The notes under the pieces were generated by a model. That model searched no databases. It had not been told where the DNA came from and saw only the letters and a list, made by a program, of their open reading frames with translations. A DNA stretch of 64,000 nt, from the NCBI RefSeq assembly GCF_001632775.1, contig NZ_CP015249.1:724686-788685 (forward strand), written 5' to 3'. Made by a program: the position numbers and the translations under genes. Positions 27,029-38,533 of the stretch are shown piece after piece. Position 1 is the first letter of the stretch. Each line of letters begins with the position of its first letter. The DNA is from Dokdonella koreensis DS-123. GTDB taxonomy: Bacteria > Pseudomonadota > Gammaproteobacteria > Xanthomonadales > Rhodanobacteraceae.

Positions 27029-29779
27029 ATGGCCGGCCCGCCCGATGACGATGCGCTCGCGGACCTGTGTCCGCACCCGCACGGTCCGCCGTTCGCCCGG
27101 CTGCAGGCCGCGTCCGCTGCCGGGGCCGGGGCCGATTCCGGCCTGCCCGCCGATCCGCTGGCCGACGCGCCGACCCTGTCCATGACCGGTGCCGCGGCCG
27201 CTACCGGCACGGCCCTGGAGCCGCGGCCGGGCGATCGGGTCGGGGCCTGGCGGCTGCAGCGCCGGCTCGGCCGGGGCGGCATGGGCGCGGTGTACCTGGC
27301 CGAACGCGCCGACGGCCATTTCCGCCAGCAGGCAGCGCTGAAGGTCGTGCTCGGCGCGCAAGGCCCCGACGGCATCGCCCGCTTCGCCCGCGAGCGGCAG
27401 ATCCTGGCCACGCTGCAGCATCCGGACATCGCCCGCCTGCTCGACGGCGGCGCCACCGCCGCCGGCCAGCCGTACCTGGTCATGGAGTACGTCGAGGGCG
27501 TGCCGGTCGACCGCTGGTGCCGCGAGCAGGACCTGGACCTGGCGGCGCGGCTGGCGCTGTTCGTGCGCATCTGCCGCAGCGTCGCGTTCGCGCATCAGCG
27601 GTTGATCGTCCACTGCGACCTCAAGCCGTCCAACGTGCTGGTGCGCGCCGACGGTGCGCCGGTGCTGCTCGACTTCGGCATCGCCCGCGCGATCGAGCAC
27701 GAGGCGACCGCCGCCGCGCCGGGGGATTGGTTCTCCCCGCGCTACGCCAGTCCGGAGCAGCTGCGTGGCGAGGCGGTCACGACCGCCAGCGACGTCTACG
27801 CCCTCGGGCTGATCCTGTTCGAGCTGCTGGCCGGGCGGCGCGCCCGCCTGGATGCCGGCGACCACACGATCACCCGCCTCGGCGCGGCCGAGGTCTGCCC
27901 GAGCAGCCTGGCTGCCGGCGTGCCCTGGGGGGCGCGCCTGCGCGGCGACCTCGACGCGATCGTGCTGCGGGCGACCGCAAGCGATCCGGCACGCCGCTAC
28001 GGATCGGTCGATCTGCTGGCCACGGACATCCGGCGCCACCTGGAGCATCGCCCGGTCAGCGCGCGTGCGCGGACGCTGCCCTACGCGCTGGGCTGCCTGG
28101 TGCGGCGGCGCTGGCCGCTGTTCGCCGCCGCCGGCCTGGCGCTGGCCGTGATCGCGGGCTTCACCGTGCAGCTGGCCGCCCAGCGCGATCGCGCCGTGCG
28201 TGCCGAGCGCGAGGCGCGCCTGCAGGCCGCCACGGCCGAGCGCGTCAGCGACTACCTGGTGTCGGTGTTCGAGGTCTCCAATCCGCGCGCCGGGCAGGCG
28301 CGCGACATCAGCGCGCGCGACGTGCTCGACCAGGGCGCCGCCCGCATCCGGAGCGAGCTGGACGCGGCGCCGGCGGTCAAGGCACGCCTGCTCGACGTGC
28401 TGGGCACCGCCTACCGCCACATCGGTGAGAGCCGGCGCGCGGCCGAGCTGCTCGCCGATGCGGCGGCGCACTACCAGCGCCCGGACGTGGACCAGCCGCT
28501 GGCGGCCGCCGCGGCGCTCAGCCAGCTCGCGGTCGTCTATTCCAACAACGCGCGACCGGTCGAGGACGCCGAGCGCGCGGCGCGTCAGGCGCTGGCCCTG
28601 CGCGAGCAGCATGCGCCGCCCGGATCGCTGGCGATCGCCGATTCGCTCAATACGCTGGGTGTCGTGCTGGAGGCCGACGACCGCTTCGACGAGGCGGAGC
28701 GGCTGCTGCAGCAGGCCCTGTCGATCCGGCGCGAGCTGGCCGGCACCCAGTCGATGCCGGTAGCGACCACGCTGCACAACCTCGGCCTGGTCGCGCGGGG
28801 CCGCGGCGACTACGCTGCCTCCATCGCGCGGTTCGAGGAGGCCATCGCGATCAAGCGCGAGCGCGACGGCGAGCGCAGCCCGCAGGTGCAGATCTCGCTG
28901 CAGGCGCTGGCCGCGACCTACGCACGCGCCGGCCAGGCCGGCCGCGCCGCCGAGCTGCATGCCGCCAACCTCGCGCTCTCCCGCGAGCTGTACGGCGAGA
29001 TCAGCGACCACGTCGCGCTGGCCGAGAACGAGGTCGGCTCGGCGCTGCACGACCTGGGGCGCTTCGGCGACGCCGCGGCACACTACCGCCGCGCGATCGA
29101 TCTCTACGCCCAGCTCGGCTCCAGCGGGCAGGCGCCGCTGAACAACCTGGCCTCGGTCTACGAGGACATGGGCGACTACGCGGCGGCCGAGCCGTTGTTC
29201 CGGCAGTCGCTGGTCCAGCGCCGGCAGTCGCTGGCGCCGGACAGCGCACCGGTCCTGCGCGCCGAGTACAACCTGGCGCGGCTGCTGCTCCGCCGCGGCG
29301 ATCTGGCCGAGTCGCGGGGCCTGATCGACCACGTGCAGGCCGGCTACCTGGCGCGCTACGGCGCCGACGACACCAACACCGCCAAGGCGCGCCTGCTCGA
29401 TGTCGAGTGGCAGGTCCGCCGCGGCGACTTCGCCGCCGCGCACGAGCGGCAGCCGGCGATCGCCGCGGCGGCAACGGCCGCCGATCCGTACCTGCGCGCG
29501 CGCGCCGCTTCGGTAGTCGCCGAGATCGCCCGCCACGGCGGCGACGCCGCGACCGAGATCGCCCAGCGCCGGGCGGCGCTGGACGCCCTGGCGGCCCGCC
29601 TGGGCGCAGCCCATCCGCTGGTCGCGGAACTGGCCATCCGCCTGGCGGCCGCCCAGGCCGACGCCGGCCAGGCCGCGGCTGCGCAGGCCCTGGTGCACGA
29701 CCACGCGGCGATCGTCGAGCAGGCGTTCGCCGCCGGTGCCCCGGTGCGCGCCCTGCTGGCGCGCTGGCCCAGTCGCTGA
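27029..29779 (+). CDS. Membrane Ser/Thr protein kinase with TPR repeats and HCD catalytic loop
   Basis: 916 residues with the same architecture as the kinase at 8-10.7 kb: a kinase domain (about 70-330), one transmembrane helix (about 361-380, AAAGLALAVIAGFTVQLAA) and a long TPR tail. Glycine loop LGRGGMGAVYLAE, Lys in AALKVVLG and DFGIARAI are intact, but the HRD motif reads HCDLKPSN (near 194), so the Arg next to the catalytic Asp is Cys and the kinase is non-RD. That usually means no activation-loop phosphorylation control. Start ATG 27029; a TATACT box is at 26969-26974. The upstream 60 residues are Pro/Ala-rich and probably disordered. Confidence 0.87.
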   Translation: MAGPPDDDALADLCPHPHGPPFARLQAASAAGAGADSGLPADPLADAPTLSMTGAAAATGTALEPRPGDRVGAWRLQRRLGRGGMGAVYLAERADGHFRQQAALKVVLGAQGPDGIARFARERQILATLQHPDIARLLDGGATAAGQPYLVMEYVEGVPVDRWCREQDLDLAARLALFVRICRSVAFAHQRLIVHCDLKPSNVLVRADGAPVLLDFGIARAIEHEATAAAPGDWFSPRYASPEQLRGEAVTTASDVYALGLILFELLAGRRARLDAGDHTITRLGAAEVCPSSLAAGVPWGARLRGDLDAIVLRATASDPARRYGSVDLLATDIRRHLEHRPVSARARTLPYALGCLVRRRWPLFAAAGLALAVIAGFTVQLAAQRDRAVRAEREARLQAATAERVSDYLVSVFEVSNPRAGQARDISARDVLDQGAARIRSELDAAPAVKARLLDVLGTAYRHIGESRRAAELLADAAAHYQRPDVDQPLAAAAALSQLAVVYSNNARPVEDAERAARQALALREQHAPPGSLAIADSLNTLGVVLEADDRFDEAERLLQQALSIRRELAGTQSMPVATTLHNLGLVARGRGDYAASIARFEEAIAIKRERDGERSPQVQISLQALAATYARAGQAGRAAELHAANLALSRELYGEISDHVALAENEVGSALHDLGRFGDAAAHYRRAIDLYAQLGSSGQAPLNNLASVYEDMGDYAAAEPLFRQSLVQRRQSLAPDSAPVLRAEYNLARLLLRRGDLAESRGLIDHVQAGYLARYGADDTNTAKARLLDVEWQVRRGDFAAAHERQPAIAAAATAADPYLRARAASVVAEIARHGGDAATEIAQRRAALDALAARLGAAHPLVAELAIRLAAAQADAGQAAAAQALVHDHAAIVEQAFAAGAPVRALLARWPSR

Positions 29780-29902
29780 GCCGGCTGCGGGCCGCGGCAG
29801 GCCGCCTGAATGCGGCAGGCCGGGCGGACGCGTAGAATACGCGCCCCGCCCGTGCGCCGATCGCCGGACCGTGGTCCGCAGCGCACCCCTCGACGGTACC
29901 CG

Positions 29903-31777
29903 ATGAGCAGCAACCTCAACTTCCAGATCAACTACGGCAATGTCGGCATGGCGGCACCGGCCGCACCGGCACTGCGTCCCGATCCGAAGGCGCCGCTGTT
30001 CGCGTCCGAGGACGGCATGGTCGCCTCGCTGTCGAACAACGAGTGCATCTTCCAGGTGCGCTCGACCGGCGAAACGCACGTGATGACCTACCAGGTGCTC
30101 CAGGCGCTGGACCAGTGCCGCGAGTTCCGCAGCATGGACGAGCACGTCACGCGGATCCTCTCGACCGTCTCCGGCCTCAACGTGCCGCGCGAAGGCGTGG
30201 CCCAGGTGCTGCAGAGCCTGGTCGGCCGCGGCCTGGTGGTCGAGGACCGCACGTTCCTGGAGCGGCTGGGCGAGACCGCCGCGGTGGAACCGGCGCCGCT
30301 GCGCGCGGTGTTCGTGCGTGCCTGCGACCGGCCGGCGCAGCTCGAGCGCCTGCTGCTGTCGCTGACCGACTACGAGCGCCGCTTCCGGGCCGGCCGGCAC
30401 TATGTCGTGATCGACGACTCGGTGCGCTCCGAGTCGATCGACCGGCACCGCGACCTGCTGCGCGAGTTCGCGCGCGCCACCGGCGCCAAGGTGACCTACC
30501 TGGGGCATGCCGAGCAGGCGCGTCTGGTCGAGCGCCTGGCCAAGGCGGTGCCCGCCGCCCGCGCGGCGCTGCCGTACCTGCTGCAGCGTGACCCGGCCCA
30601 GCCGCGCTTCGGTGGCGGACGCGGCTGGAACCTCGCCTTGCTGCTGTCCGCCGGCGCCCGGCTGGCGATGTTCGACGACGACCAGCGCCTGCCGCTGCGG
30701 CGCAGCGAGGACGCACGCGCCGGACTCGACCCGAATCCGACCACGGCGGCCCATGTCCGCTTCTTCCGCAACGTCGAGGAATCGCTCGGCGCCGGCGAGG
30801 AGATCGTCGAGGACCCGTTCGAACTCCACCTGGAGGCCTCGGGCCAGACGCTGGGAGCGATCAGCGGCAGCGCCCGCTACGCGATCGAGCGCACCGCGCT
30901 GCGCAGCCTGAGCCTGGGCCGGCTCGAGCACCTGCGCGCCGGCGCTCAGGTGCTGGCGACGATGCACGGCACCACCGGCAGTTCACGGACCGAGCTGGGC
31001 ACCTGGCTCTACCAGATCGCCGCCGACGGCCGCGCGGACTTCTGCCGCGACCGCGACAGCTACCTGCGCAACATCGAGGCCGGCAGCCTCTGGTACGGCT
31101 TCCAGCAGGCGCGCCTGGCGACGATCGGCTACTTCACGCCGTTCACGCTCGACAACAGCGTGTTGCTGCCGTGCACGAACCCGGTCGGTCGCGGCGAGGA
31201 TGCGCTGTTCTCGACCGTCACGCGGCTGATCCATCCGCGTGCGCTGGTGATGGAGCTGCCGGTGGTGATCGGCCACGTGCAGGAAGCCGCGCGCAAGCGC
31301 TCGGACCGCACGCAGGCCGCGCACACGCCGCGCTTCAACCACTTCGTCAGCGACTACATCCAGCGCCAGCTGCCCGATTTCCTGGCCAGCGACCCGGCGC
31401 AGCGCCTGACGCTGCTGGCCGGGCACCTGCGCGACATCGCCGGTGCCGACGAAGGCGCGCGCGAGCGCCACCTGCAGGAATACCTCAGCTTCGCCCGGTC
31501 GGACCTGATCGAGCGCCTGCAGCAGCAGTTCGAGTCGGCCTCGGATGCGCCGGTCTACTGGCAGGCCGACGTGCGCACGATCATCGAGGCCAACGGCCGG
31601 GCGCTGCTCGCCAACGGCACGCCGCGTCTGGGCGACTGGCCGGACACGCACAGTGCCGGCGACGCCGCGACCGCCTTGCGCGCGGAACTGTCCCAGCTGG
31701 CCGCCGGCTTCGAGGCCTGGCCGGCCTTGTGGGCGCATGCGCGCGAGCAGGGCGAGAAGCTGCTCTCCGGACTCTGA
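29903..31777 (+). CDS. Two-domain protein: winged-helix/PqqD-like N-terminus and glycosyltransferase-like core
   Basis: 624 residues, not matched to a named family. Residues about 35-105 (FASEDGMVASLSNNECIFQV to GLVVEDRTFL) read like a small winged-helix domain of the PqqD/RiPP-recognition type; this is a pattern-level guess. From about 125 the chain resembles a GT-A glycosyltransferase: VFVRACDRPAQLERLLLSL, HYVVIDDSV, GRGWNLALLLSAGARLAMFDDDQ (DDD near 259) and NPVGRGEDALFSTVTRLIHP. No signal peptide or membrane span. Start ATG 29903; a TAGAAT box lies at 29833-29838. It is followed after 19 bp by a GT2 gene, supporting a role in glycosylation. Confidence 0.6.
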   Translation: MSSNLNFQINYGNVGMAAPAAPALRPDPKAPLFASEDGMVASLSNNECIFQVRSTGETHVMTYQVLQALDQCREFRSMDEHVTRILSTVSGLNVPREGVAQVLQSLVGRGLVVEDRTFLERLGETAAVEPAPLRAVFVRACDRPAQLERLLLSLTDYERRFRAGRHYVVIDDSVRSESIDRHRDLLREFARATGAKVTYLGHAEQARLVERLAKAVPAARAALPYLLQRDPAQPRFGGGRGWNLALLLSAGARLAMFDDDQRLPLRRSEDARAGLDPNPTTAAHVRFFRNVEESLGAGEEIVEDPFELHLEASGQTLGAISGSARYAIERTALRSLSLGRLEHLRAGAQVLATMHGTTGSSRTELGTWLYQIAADGRADFCRDRDSYLRNIEAGSLWYGFQQARLATIGYFTPFTLDNSVLLPCTNPVGRGEDALFSTVTRLIHPRALVMELPVVIGHVQEAARKRSDRTQAAHTPRFNHFVSDYIQRQLPDFLASDPAQRLTLLAGHLRDIAGADEGARERHLQEYLSFARSDLIERLQQQFESASDAPVYWQADVRTIIEANGRALLANGTPRLGDWPDTHSAGDAATALRAELSQLAAGFEAWPALWAHAREQGEKLLSGL

Positions 31778-31796
31778 CGCGCGCGCCGCACAGGCC

Positions 31797-32699
31797 ATGG
31801 GCGCCGGCACCGCAGGTCTGACCACCGTCGTCGTCGTCAGTGCCGACAGCGGGCCGCTGCTCGGCGCCTGCATCGATCGCGTGCTGGCCTCGACCGCGCC
31901 GGTCGAGGTCGTACTGGTCGACAACGCCTCCGCCGACGGCCAGCCCGAAGCCGTCGAGGCTCGTCACGCCGGCGACGCCCGCCTGCGCGTGCTGCGCAAC
32001 GGCGCCAATCTCGGCTTCGGACCGGCCTGCAACCGCGGCGCCGCCGTCGCCCGCGGCGACGCGCTGCTGTTCCTCAATCCCGATTGCCAGGTCGAGCACG
32101 ACACCCTCGCGCGGCTGCGTGCGCTGCTGGCCGCCGATCCCGGGCTGGGCCTGCTCGGCGTGCACGTCCGCGACGCCGACGGCCGCACGGCGCGGGCGGT
32201 CCGCCGCCGCGACCCGACGCTGCGGCGCGCGCTGATGACGGTCACCGGACTGGCGCGCTGGGAGTCGCGCTGGCCGGCGCTGGCCGGTGTCGAGCAGCCG
32301 CCGCCCCCGGTCGCGACCGAGGTCGAGACCGTCGAGGCGGTTTCCGGCGCCTGCATGCTGCTGCCGCGCGCGGTGTTCGAGCGGCTCGGCGGCTTCGACG
32401 AAGGCTACTTCCTGCATTGCGAGGACCTGGACCTGTGCCGGCGGGTGCGCGGCGCCGGCCGCGCGGTCGGTCTGGCCTACGCGGTGGAGGTGCAGCACGC
32501 GCAGGGCAGTTCCAGCCGCCACCGGCCGCTGTTCGTCGCCCGCCACAAGCACCGCGGCATGTGGCGCTACTTCGCCAGATTCGATCCGGCGGCGCGCAAT
32601 CCACTGCTGCGCGCGCTGGTCTGGCTCGGCATCTGGGGGCATTTCGCGCTGCGGGCGCTACCGCTGTGGTGGCGGGAGCGGGCGGCGCTGCCGGCGTGA
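31797..32699 (+). CDS. Glycosyltransferase family 2 protein (rhamnosyltransferase-like)
   Basis: 300-residue GT-A enzyme. Motifs are VVLVDNASADG, RNGANLGFGPACNRGAAVARG, the metal-binding LFLNPDCQVE, VSGACMLLPRAVFERLGGFDEGYF and HCEDLDLCRRVRGAG, the usual layout of rhamnosyl/N-acetylglucosaminyl transferases of surface polysaccharide pathways. The C-terminal RALVWLGIWGHFALRALPLWW may be membrane-peripheral. Starts at ATG 31797, 19 bp after the preceding gene, so the two are probably one transcript. Donor and acceptor cannot be read. The 3' end meets convergent pyrF with a 19-bp gap. Confidence 0.87.
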   Translation: MGAGTAGLTTVVVVSADSGPLLGACIDRVLASTAPVEVVLVDNASADGQPEAVEARHAGDARLRVLRNGANLGFGPACNRGAAVARGDALLFLNPDCQVEHDTLARLRALLAADPGLGLLGVHVRDADGRTARAVRRRDPTLRRALMTVTGLARWESRWPALAGVEQPPPPVATEVETVEAVSGACMLLPRAVFERLGGFDEGYFLHCEDLDLCRRVRGAGRAVGLAYAVEVQHAQGSSSRHRPLFVARHKHRGMWRYFARFDPAARNPLLRALVWLGIWGHFALRALPLWWRERAALPA

Positions 32700-32718
32700 C
32701 CGGGATTCCCCGGCGGGA

Positions 32719-33543
32719 TCAGCGCGTCGTGCCGCGGCAGCGATTGATCGTCTCGCGCAGGCTGGCTGCCGCATTGCGCGCGGCCTCGGCGAAATCCTCG
32801 CCCGAGGCGGCATAGAGGATCGCCCGTGACGAGCTGATCAGGAGGCCGGTGCCGGCCGCGGTGGCGCCGTTGCGGATCACAGCCTCGACGTCGCCGCCCT
32901 GGGCGCCGATGCCGGGCACCAGCAGCGGCAGGTCGCCGACGATCGCGCGCACCGCGGCGATTTCTTCCGGCCAGGTCGCGCCGGTCACCAGCAGGCAGTT
33001 GCCGTTGGCGTTCCAGCGCGTCGCGATCGTCTCGGCAACGCGCTGGTAGAGCGGGCGGCCGCCGACGTCGAGGTCCTGGAAGTCGGCGGCGCCGGGATTG
33101 GAGGTGCGGCAGAGCAGGACCACGCCCTTGTCGGCCCGGTCCAGGAACGGCTGCGCCGAGTCGCGGCCGAGGTACGGGTTCAGCGTGACCGCATCGGCGC
33201 CGTAGCGGTCGAACGCCTCGGTGGCGTAGTGGACGGCGGTCGAGCCGATGTCGCCGCGCTTGGCGTCGAGTATCACCGGGACGCCCGGATGCCGCGCGTG
33301 GATGTAGGCGATCAGGTCTTCGAGCACCACTTCGGCGCGCTGTGCGGCGAAGTGCGCGATCTGCGGCTTGTAGCAGCACACCTGGTCCGCGGTGGCATCG
33401 ACGATCGCGCGGCAGAACGCGCCGATCGCCGCCGGGCCCTGGCCCAGGTGCGGCGGCAGCCGGCCCGGTTCGGGGTCCAGGCCGACGCAGACCAGCGAGT
33501 CGTTGCGCTGCCAGGCAGCGGCCAGCGAGGCCATGAAGTTCAT
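32719..33543 (-). CDS. pyrF: Orotidine 5'-phosphate decarboxylase, type 2
   Basis: 274-residue cytoplasmic enzyme making UMP from OMP, the last step of de novo pyrimidine synthesis. It belongs to the longer type 2 subfamily. The catalytic Asp/Lys array is in [14 protein letters not shown], with VCVGLDPEP at the N-terminus, [10 protein letters not shown] in the middle and [11 protein letters not shown] at the phosphate site. It is downstream of ettA on the same strand (59 bp, containing a hairpin), so it may be co-transcribed. ATG 33543 has GGAG nearby. Confidence 0.93.
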   Translation of the reverse strand: MNFMASLAAAWQRNDSLVCVGLDPEPGRLPPHLGQGPAAIGAFCRAIVDATADQVCCYKPQIAHFAAQRAEVVLEDLIAYIHARHPGVPVILDAKRGDIGSTAVHYATEAFDRYGADAVTLNPYLGRDSAQPFLDRADKGVVLLCRTSNPGAADFQDLDVGGRPLYQRVAETIATRWNANGNCLLVTGATWPEEIAAVRAIVGDLPLLVPGIGAQGGDVEAVIRNGATAAGTGLLISSSRAILYAASGEDFAEAARNAAASLRETINRCRGTTR

Positions 33544-33565
33544 CGGGAGTCTCCGGTGCCAGGGG

Positions 33566-33596
33566 GCCGGCGGCGCGCAGGGCGCGCCCCGCCGGC
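33566..33596 (-). repeat. GC-rich hairpin between ettA and pyrF
   Basis: Arms 33566-33578 and 33582-33596 pair over 13 bp with a 2-nt bulge and a short loop. There is no T-run. On the minus strand it follows the ettA stop by a few bases and precedes the pyrF start, so it may partly reduce read-through or protect the ettA mRNA end. Confidence 0.4.
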
Positions 33597-33602
33597 GGTC
33601 GC

Positions 33603-35264
<1,662 letters not shown>

Positions 35265-35538
35265 GCGGACTCCGGAAGAGGGCAGGCCGCGCCACGGCCG
35301 GCCGGGAGGCCGGCGCCGGGTCTGCCCGGAAGAAAGAAGGGCCGCGATTATCGCCGATCGGTGCCCGGCGCGTCATGCGTGGACGCGAAGGAGGCCCGCC
35401 CGCCACGCGTTCCGGACCCGCGGCGGCCAGGGCATCCGTGCCGGCCGGCCCGGCGCGCTGGCGCGGCGGCGCGGCGCCGGACGGCGGCGGGCAATCCGGG
35501 CTAAAATCCCCCGTTTCTCCGCTGCCAGCAGGTTGTCC

Positions 35539-36792
35539 ATGTTTGCCAAGGATCTCGCGATCGCCGGTTTCGACCCGGAACTTGCCGGCGCCATCCGCGC
35601 CGAAGCCTCCCGCCAGGAGACCCATGTCGAGCTGATCGCTTCGGAGAACTATGCCAGCCCGCGCGTGCTGGAGGCGCAGGGCAGCGTGCTGACCAACAAG
35701 TACGCCGAAGGCTACCCGGGCAAGCGCTACTACGGCGGCTGCGAATTCGTCGACATCGCCGAGAAGCTGGCGATCGGCCGCGTCAAGGAGCTGTTCGGCG
35801 CCGACTACGCCAATGTCCAGCCGCACTCGGGCTCGCAGGCCAACCAGGCCGTGTACCTGGCGCTGCTACAGCCGGGCGACACGATCCTCGGCATGAGCCT
35901 CGCGCACGGCGGCCACCTGACGCACGGCGCCAAGGTCAACATCTCCGGCAAGCTGTTCAACGCGATCCAGTACGGCGTCGATGCCGAGGGCCGGATCGAC
36001 TACGACGCCGTCGAGCGCCTGGCGGTCGAGCACCAGCCGAAGATGATCGTCGGCGGCTTCAGCGCGTATTCGCAGGTCGTGGACTGGGCGCGGCTGCGCG
36101 CGATCGCCGATCGCGTCGGCGCGATCCTGTTCGTCGACATGGCGCACGTGGCCGGCCTGATCGCCGCCGGCGTCTACCCCAATCCGGTGCCGCACGCGCA
36201 CGTGGTGACCTCGACCACCCACAAGACGCTGCGCGGCCCGCGCGGCGGCATCATCGTCGCCAAGGGCCTGGGCGAGGACCTGGAGAAGAAGCTGCAGTCG
36301 ATCGTGTTCCCGGGCATCCAGGGCGGTCCGCTGATGCACGTCATCGCCGCCAAGGCGGTGGCCTTCCTCGAAGCGCTGCAGCCGGAGTTCAAGACCTACC
36401 AGCAGCAGGTGGTCGTCAACGCCAAGGCGATGGCCAGGACCCTGATCGCGCGCGGCTACAAGATCGTCTCGGGCGGCACCGAGAACCACCTGATGCTGAT
36501 CGACCTGATCGGCCGCGACGTGACCGGCAAGGACGCCGAGGCCGCGCTCGGCCGCGCGCACATCACCGTCAACAAGAACGCCGTTCCCAACGACCCGCGC
36601 TCGCCGTTCGTGACCTCCGGGCTGCGCATCGGCACGCCGGCGATCACCACCCGCGGCTACGGCGAGGCCGAGAGCGTCGCCCTGGCCGGCTGGATCGCCG
36701 ACGTGCTGGACGCCCCGGGCGACGAGGCGGTGATCGCCGCCGTGCGCGAGCGGGTCACCGCCCAGTGCAAGGCGTTCCCCGTCTACGGCTGA
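35539..36792 (+). CDS. glyA: Serine hydroxymethyltransferase
   Basis: 417-residue PLP enzyme that converts serine and tetrahydrofolate to glycine and methylene-THF, the main one-carbon source. Motifs include [41 protein letters not shown] and the PLP Lys near 229 in [14 protein letters not shown]. Length is standard. ATG 35539 follows AGGT; a possible -10 (TAAAAT, 35502-35507) lies in the divergent ettA-glyA gap. nrdR follows after 6 bp. glyA heads the long folate/riboflavin/transcription-factor run, a conserved gammaproteobacterial order. Confidence 0.96.
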   Translation: MFAKDLAIAGFDPELAGAIRAEASRQETHVELIASENYASPRVLEAQGSVLTNKYAEGYPGKRYYGGCEFVDIAEKLAIGRVKELFGADYANVQPHSGSQANQAVYLALLQPGDTILGMSLAHGGHLTHGAKVNISGKLFNAIQYGVDAEGRIDYDAVERLAVEHQPKMIVGGFSAYSQVVDWARLRAIADRVGAILFVDMAHVAGLIAAGVYPNPVPHAHVVTSTTHKTLRGPRGGIIVAKGLGEDLEKKLQSIVFPGIQGGPLMHVIAAKAVAFLEALQPEFKTYQQQVVVNAKAMARTLIARGYKIVSGGTENHLMLIDLIGRDVTGKDAEAALGRAHITVNKNAVPNDPRSPFVTSGLRIGTPAITTRGYGEAESVALAGWIADVLDAPGDEAVIAAVRERVTAQCKAFPVYG

Positions 36793-36798
36793 GCCCCC

Positions 36799-37317
36799 GT
36801 GCACTGCCCCTTCTGCCAGCACGAAGACACCCGCGTGATCGATTCGCGGGTTTCCGAGGACGGATCGACGATCCGGCGCCGGCGCGAGTGCGAGCAGTGC
36901 GGCGAACGCTTCAACACCTTCGAGACCGCCGAGCTGAAGCTGCCGGCAGTCGCCAAGAGCGACGGGCGTCGCGAGGCCTTCGACGAGCGCAAGCTGCGCA
37001 CCAGCTTCGAGCGCGCATTGCAGAAGCGCCCGGTCGCGAGCGAGGCGGTCGACGTCGCCGTCCGCGCGGTGCTCGACGACCTGCGCCGCAGCGGCGAGCG
37101 CGAGGTGCCGTCGCTGCGCGTGGGCGAACTGGTCATGCGCGAGCTCAAGAAGCTCGACCAGGTGGCCTACGTGCGGTTCGCCTCGGTCTACCGCAGCTTC
37201 GCCGACGTGCAGGCGTTCCGCGAGGAGATCGAGATGCTCGAGCGCGACCTGCCGGTGCTCGAAGGCCTGCAATTGCCGTTGCTCGGCGATGCCGGCGCGC
37301 GCAAGCGCAAGCTCTGA
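36799..37317 (+). CDS. nrdR: Transcriptional repressor NrdR
   Basis: 172-residue ATP/dATP-sensing repressor of ribonucleotide reductase operons. A zinc ribbon at the N-terminus (Cys3-x2-Cys6 and Cys31-x2-Cys34) is followed by the ATP-cone ([20 protein letters not shown] to about 135), then [19 protein letters not shown]. It has a GTG start and lies 6 bp after glyA, so expression depends on that transcript. Its targets (NrdR boxes upstream of nrd genes) are not in this window. Confidence 0.94.
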   Translation: MHCPFCQHEDTRVIDSRVSEDGSTIRRRRECEQCGERFNTFETAELKLPAVAKSDGRREAFDERKLRTSFERALQKRPVASEAVDVAVRAVLDDLRRSGEREVPSLRVGELVMRELKKLDQVAYVRFASVYRSFADVQAFREEIEMLERDLPVLEGLQLPLLGDAGARKRKL

Positions 37318-37340
37318 CGCGGCTTCCGGCCGCCCTCGCG

Positions 37341-38468
37341 ATGACCGATCCTTCCTCGCCGCCTGCCGCGACCGCGCTGGACCACGCCCACATGGCGCAC
37401 GCGCTGCGGCTGGCCGAGCGCGGCCTGGTGACGACGCGCCCGAATCCGCGTGTGGGCTGCGTGCTGGCGCACGGCAGCGAGGTCGTCGGCGAAGGCTGGC
37501 ACCGCCTGGCCGGCGGGCCGCACGCCGAGGTCGAGGCGCTCGCCGCCGCCGGGAGCCGCGCGCGCGGCGCCACCGCCTACGTCACGCTGGAACCGTGCGG
37601 CCTGCACGGCCGGACCCCGCCGTGCGCCGACGCGCTGATCGCCGCCGGCGTCGCCCGCGTGGTGATCGCCAGCGAGGATGCCGCGCAGGAGGCCGGTGGC
37701 GCGCTCGAGCGCCTGCGCGCGGCCGGCATTGCGGTCGAGTGCGGCCTGCTGCGCGAGGCGGCCCGCGAGCTCAACCGCGGCTTCTTCAGCCGCATCGAGC
37801 GCGGCCGGCCGTGGCTGCGGCTGAAGCTGGCGATGAGCCTGGACGGGCGCGTCGCACTGGCCGACGGCGCCTCCCAATGGATCACTGGTGCGGCGGCCCG
37901 CGAGGACGTCCAGCGCTGGCGCGCGCGCAGCTCTGCGGTGCTGACCGGCAGCGGCACCGTGCAGGCCGACGATCCGCGGCTGACGCTGCGCCTGGCCGAG
38001 GCCGGCGACACGCCGATTCCCCCGCTGCTGCGCGTCGTGCTCGATCGCGCGCTGCGGACACCGGCCGGAGCCGCCGTGCTCGACGGCAGCGCGCCGACCC
38101 TCGTCGTGCATGCCGTCGATGCTGTCCCCGTCGATGCGCGGTTCGCACGCGTCGAGTGCGTGCCGGTCGCCACGACGGTTGAAACCGGCCTGCCGCGTCT
38201 CGATCTCCCCGCCGTGCTGTCGCTGCTGGCGGCGCGCGGCGTCAACGAGCTGCAGGTCGAATCCGGCCCGGTGCTCGGCGGCGCGCTGTTCGCCGCCGGC
38301 CTGGTCGACGAACTGCTGCTCTACGTGGCGCCGGTGCTGCTCGGCGACCGGGCGCAGCCGCTGCTGGCGTTGCCGACGCTGGCCGACATGGCCTCGCGCT
38401 GGCGGCTGCGGACGATCGACCGGCGCGCGATCGGCGCCGACCTGCGGCTGCTGCTGCGGCCGGACTGA
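37341..38468 (+). CDS. ribD: Bifunctional riboflavin deaminase/reductase RibD
   Basis: 375-residue enzyme for two riboflavin steps: deamination of the pyrimidine intermediate (N-terminal zinc CMP/dCMP-deaminase domain, about 1-145) and NADPH reduction of the ribosyl side chain (C-terminal DHFR-like domain, about 155-375). Zinc motif HAEVEAL and PCGLHGRTPPC are complete; the usual PCSHHGRTPPC has GL here. The reductase domain starts at LRLKLAMSLDGRVALADGASQ and ends with the NADPH loop VNELQVESGPVLGGALF. ATG 37341 lies 23 bp past nrdR. Confidence 0.93.
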   Translation: MTDPSSPPAATALDHAHMAHALRLAERGLVTTRPNPRVGCVLAHGSEVVGEGWHRLAGGPHAEVEALAAAGSRARGATAYVTLEPCGLHGRTPPCADALIAAGVARVVIASEDAAQEAGGALERLRAAGIAVECGLLREAARELNRGFFSRIERGRPWLRLKLAMSLDGRVALADGASQWITGAAAREDVQRWRARSSAVLTGSGTVQADDPRLTLRLAEAGDTPIPPLLRVVLDRALRTPAGAAVLDGSAPTLVVHAVDAVPVDARFARVECVPVATTVETGLPRLDLPAVLSLLAARGVNELQVESGPVLGGALFAAGLVDELLLYVAPVLLGDRAQPLLALPTLADMASRWRLRTIDRRAIGADLRLLLRPD

Positions 38469-38533
38469 CCGGCCCGCGCGCCCGCGGCGTCCGGCGCCGG
38501 CCCTTCTTCAAGTCACCAACGGATAGCTTGCGC

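Noticed and set aside
26870-30967. 1365-codon minus-strand frame opposite the second kinase
   Set aside because: Arg/Ala/Gln-rich antisense shadow of kinase and TPR codons.
38469-38533. FMN riboswitch before ribE
   Set aside because: The gap is only 65 bp and none of the conserved RFN stems or AGGG-type blocks is present.
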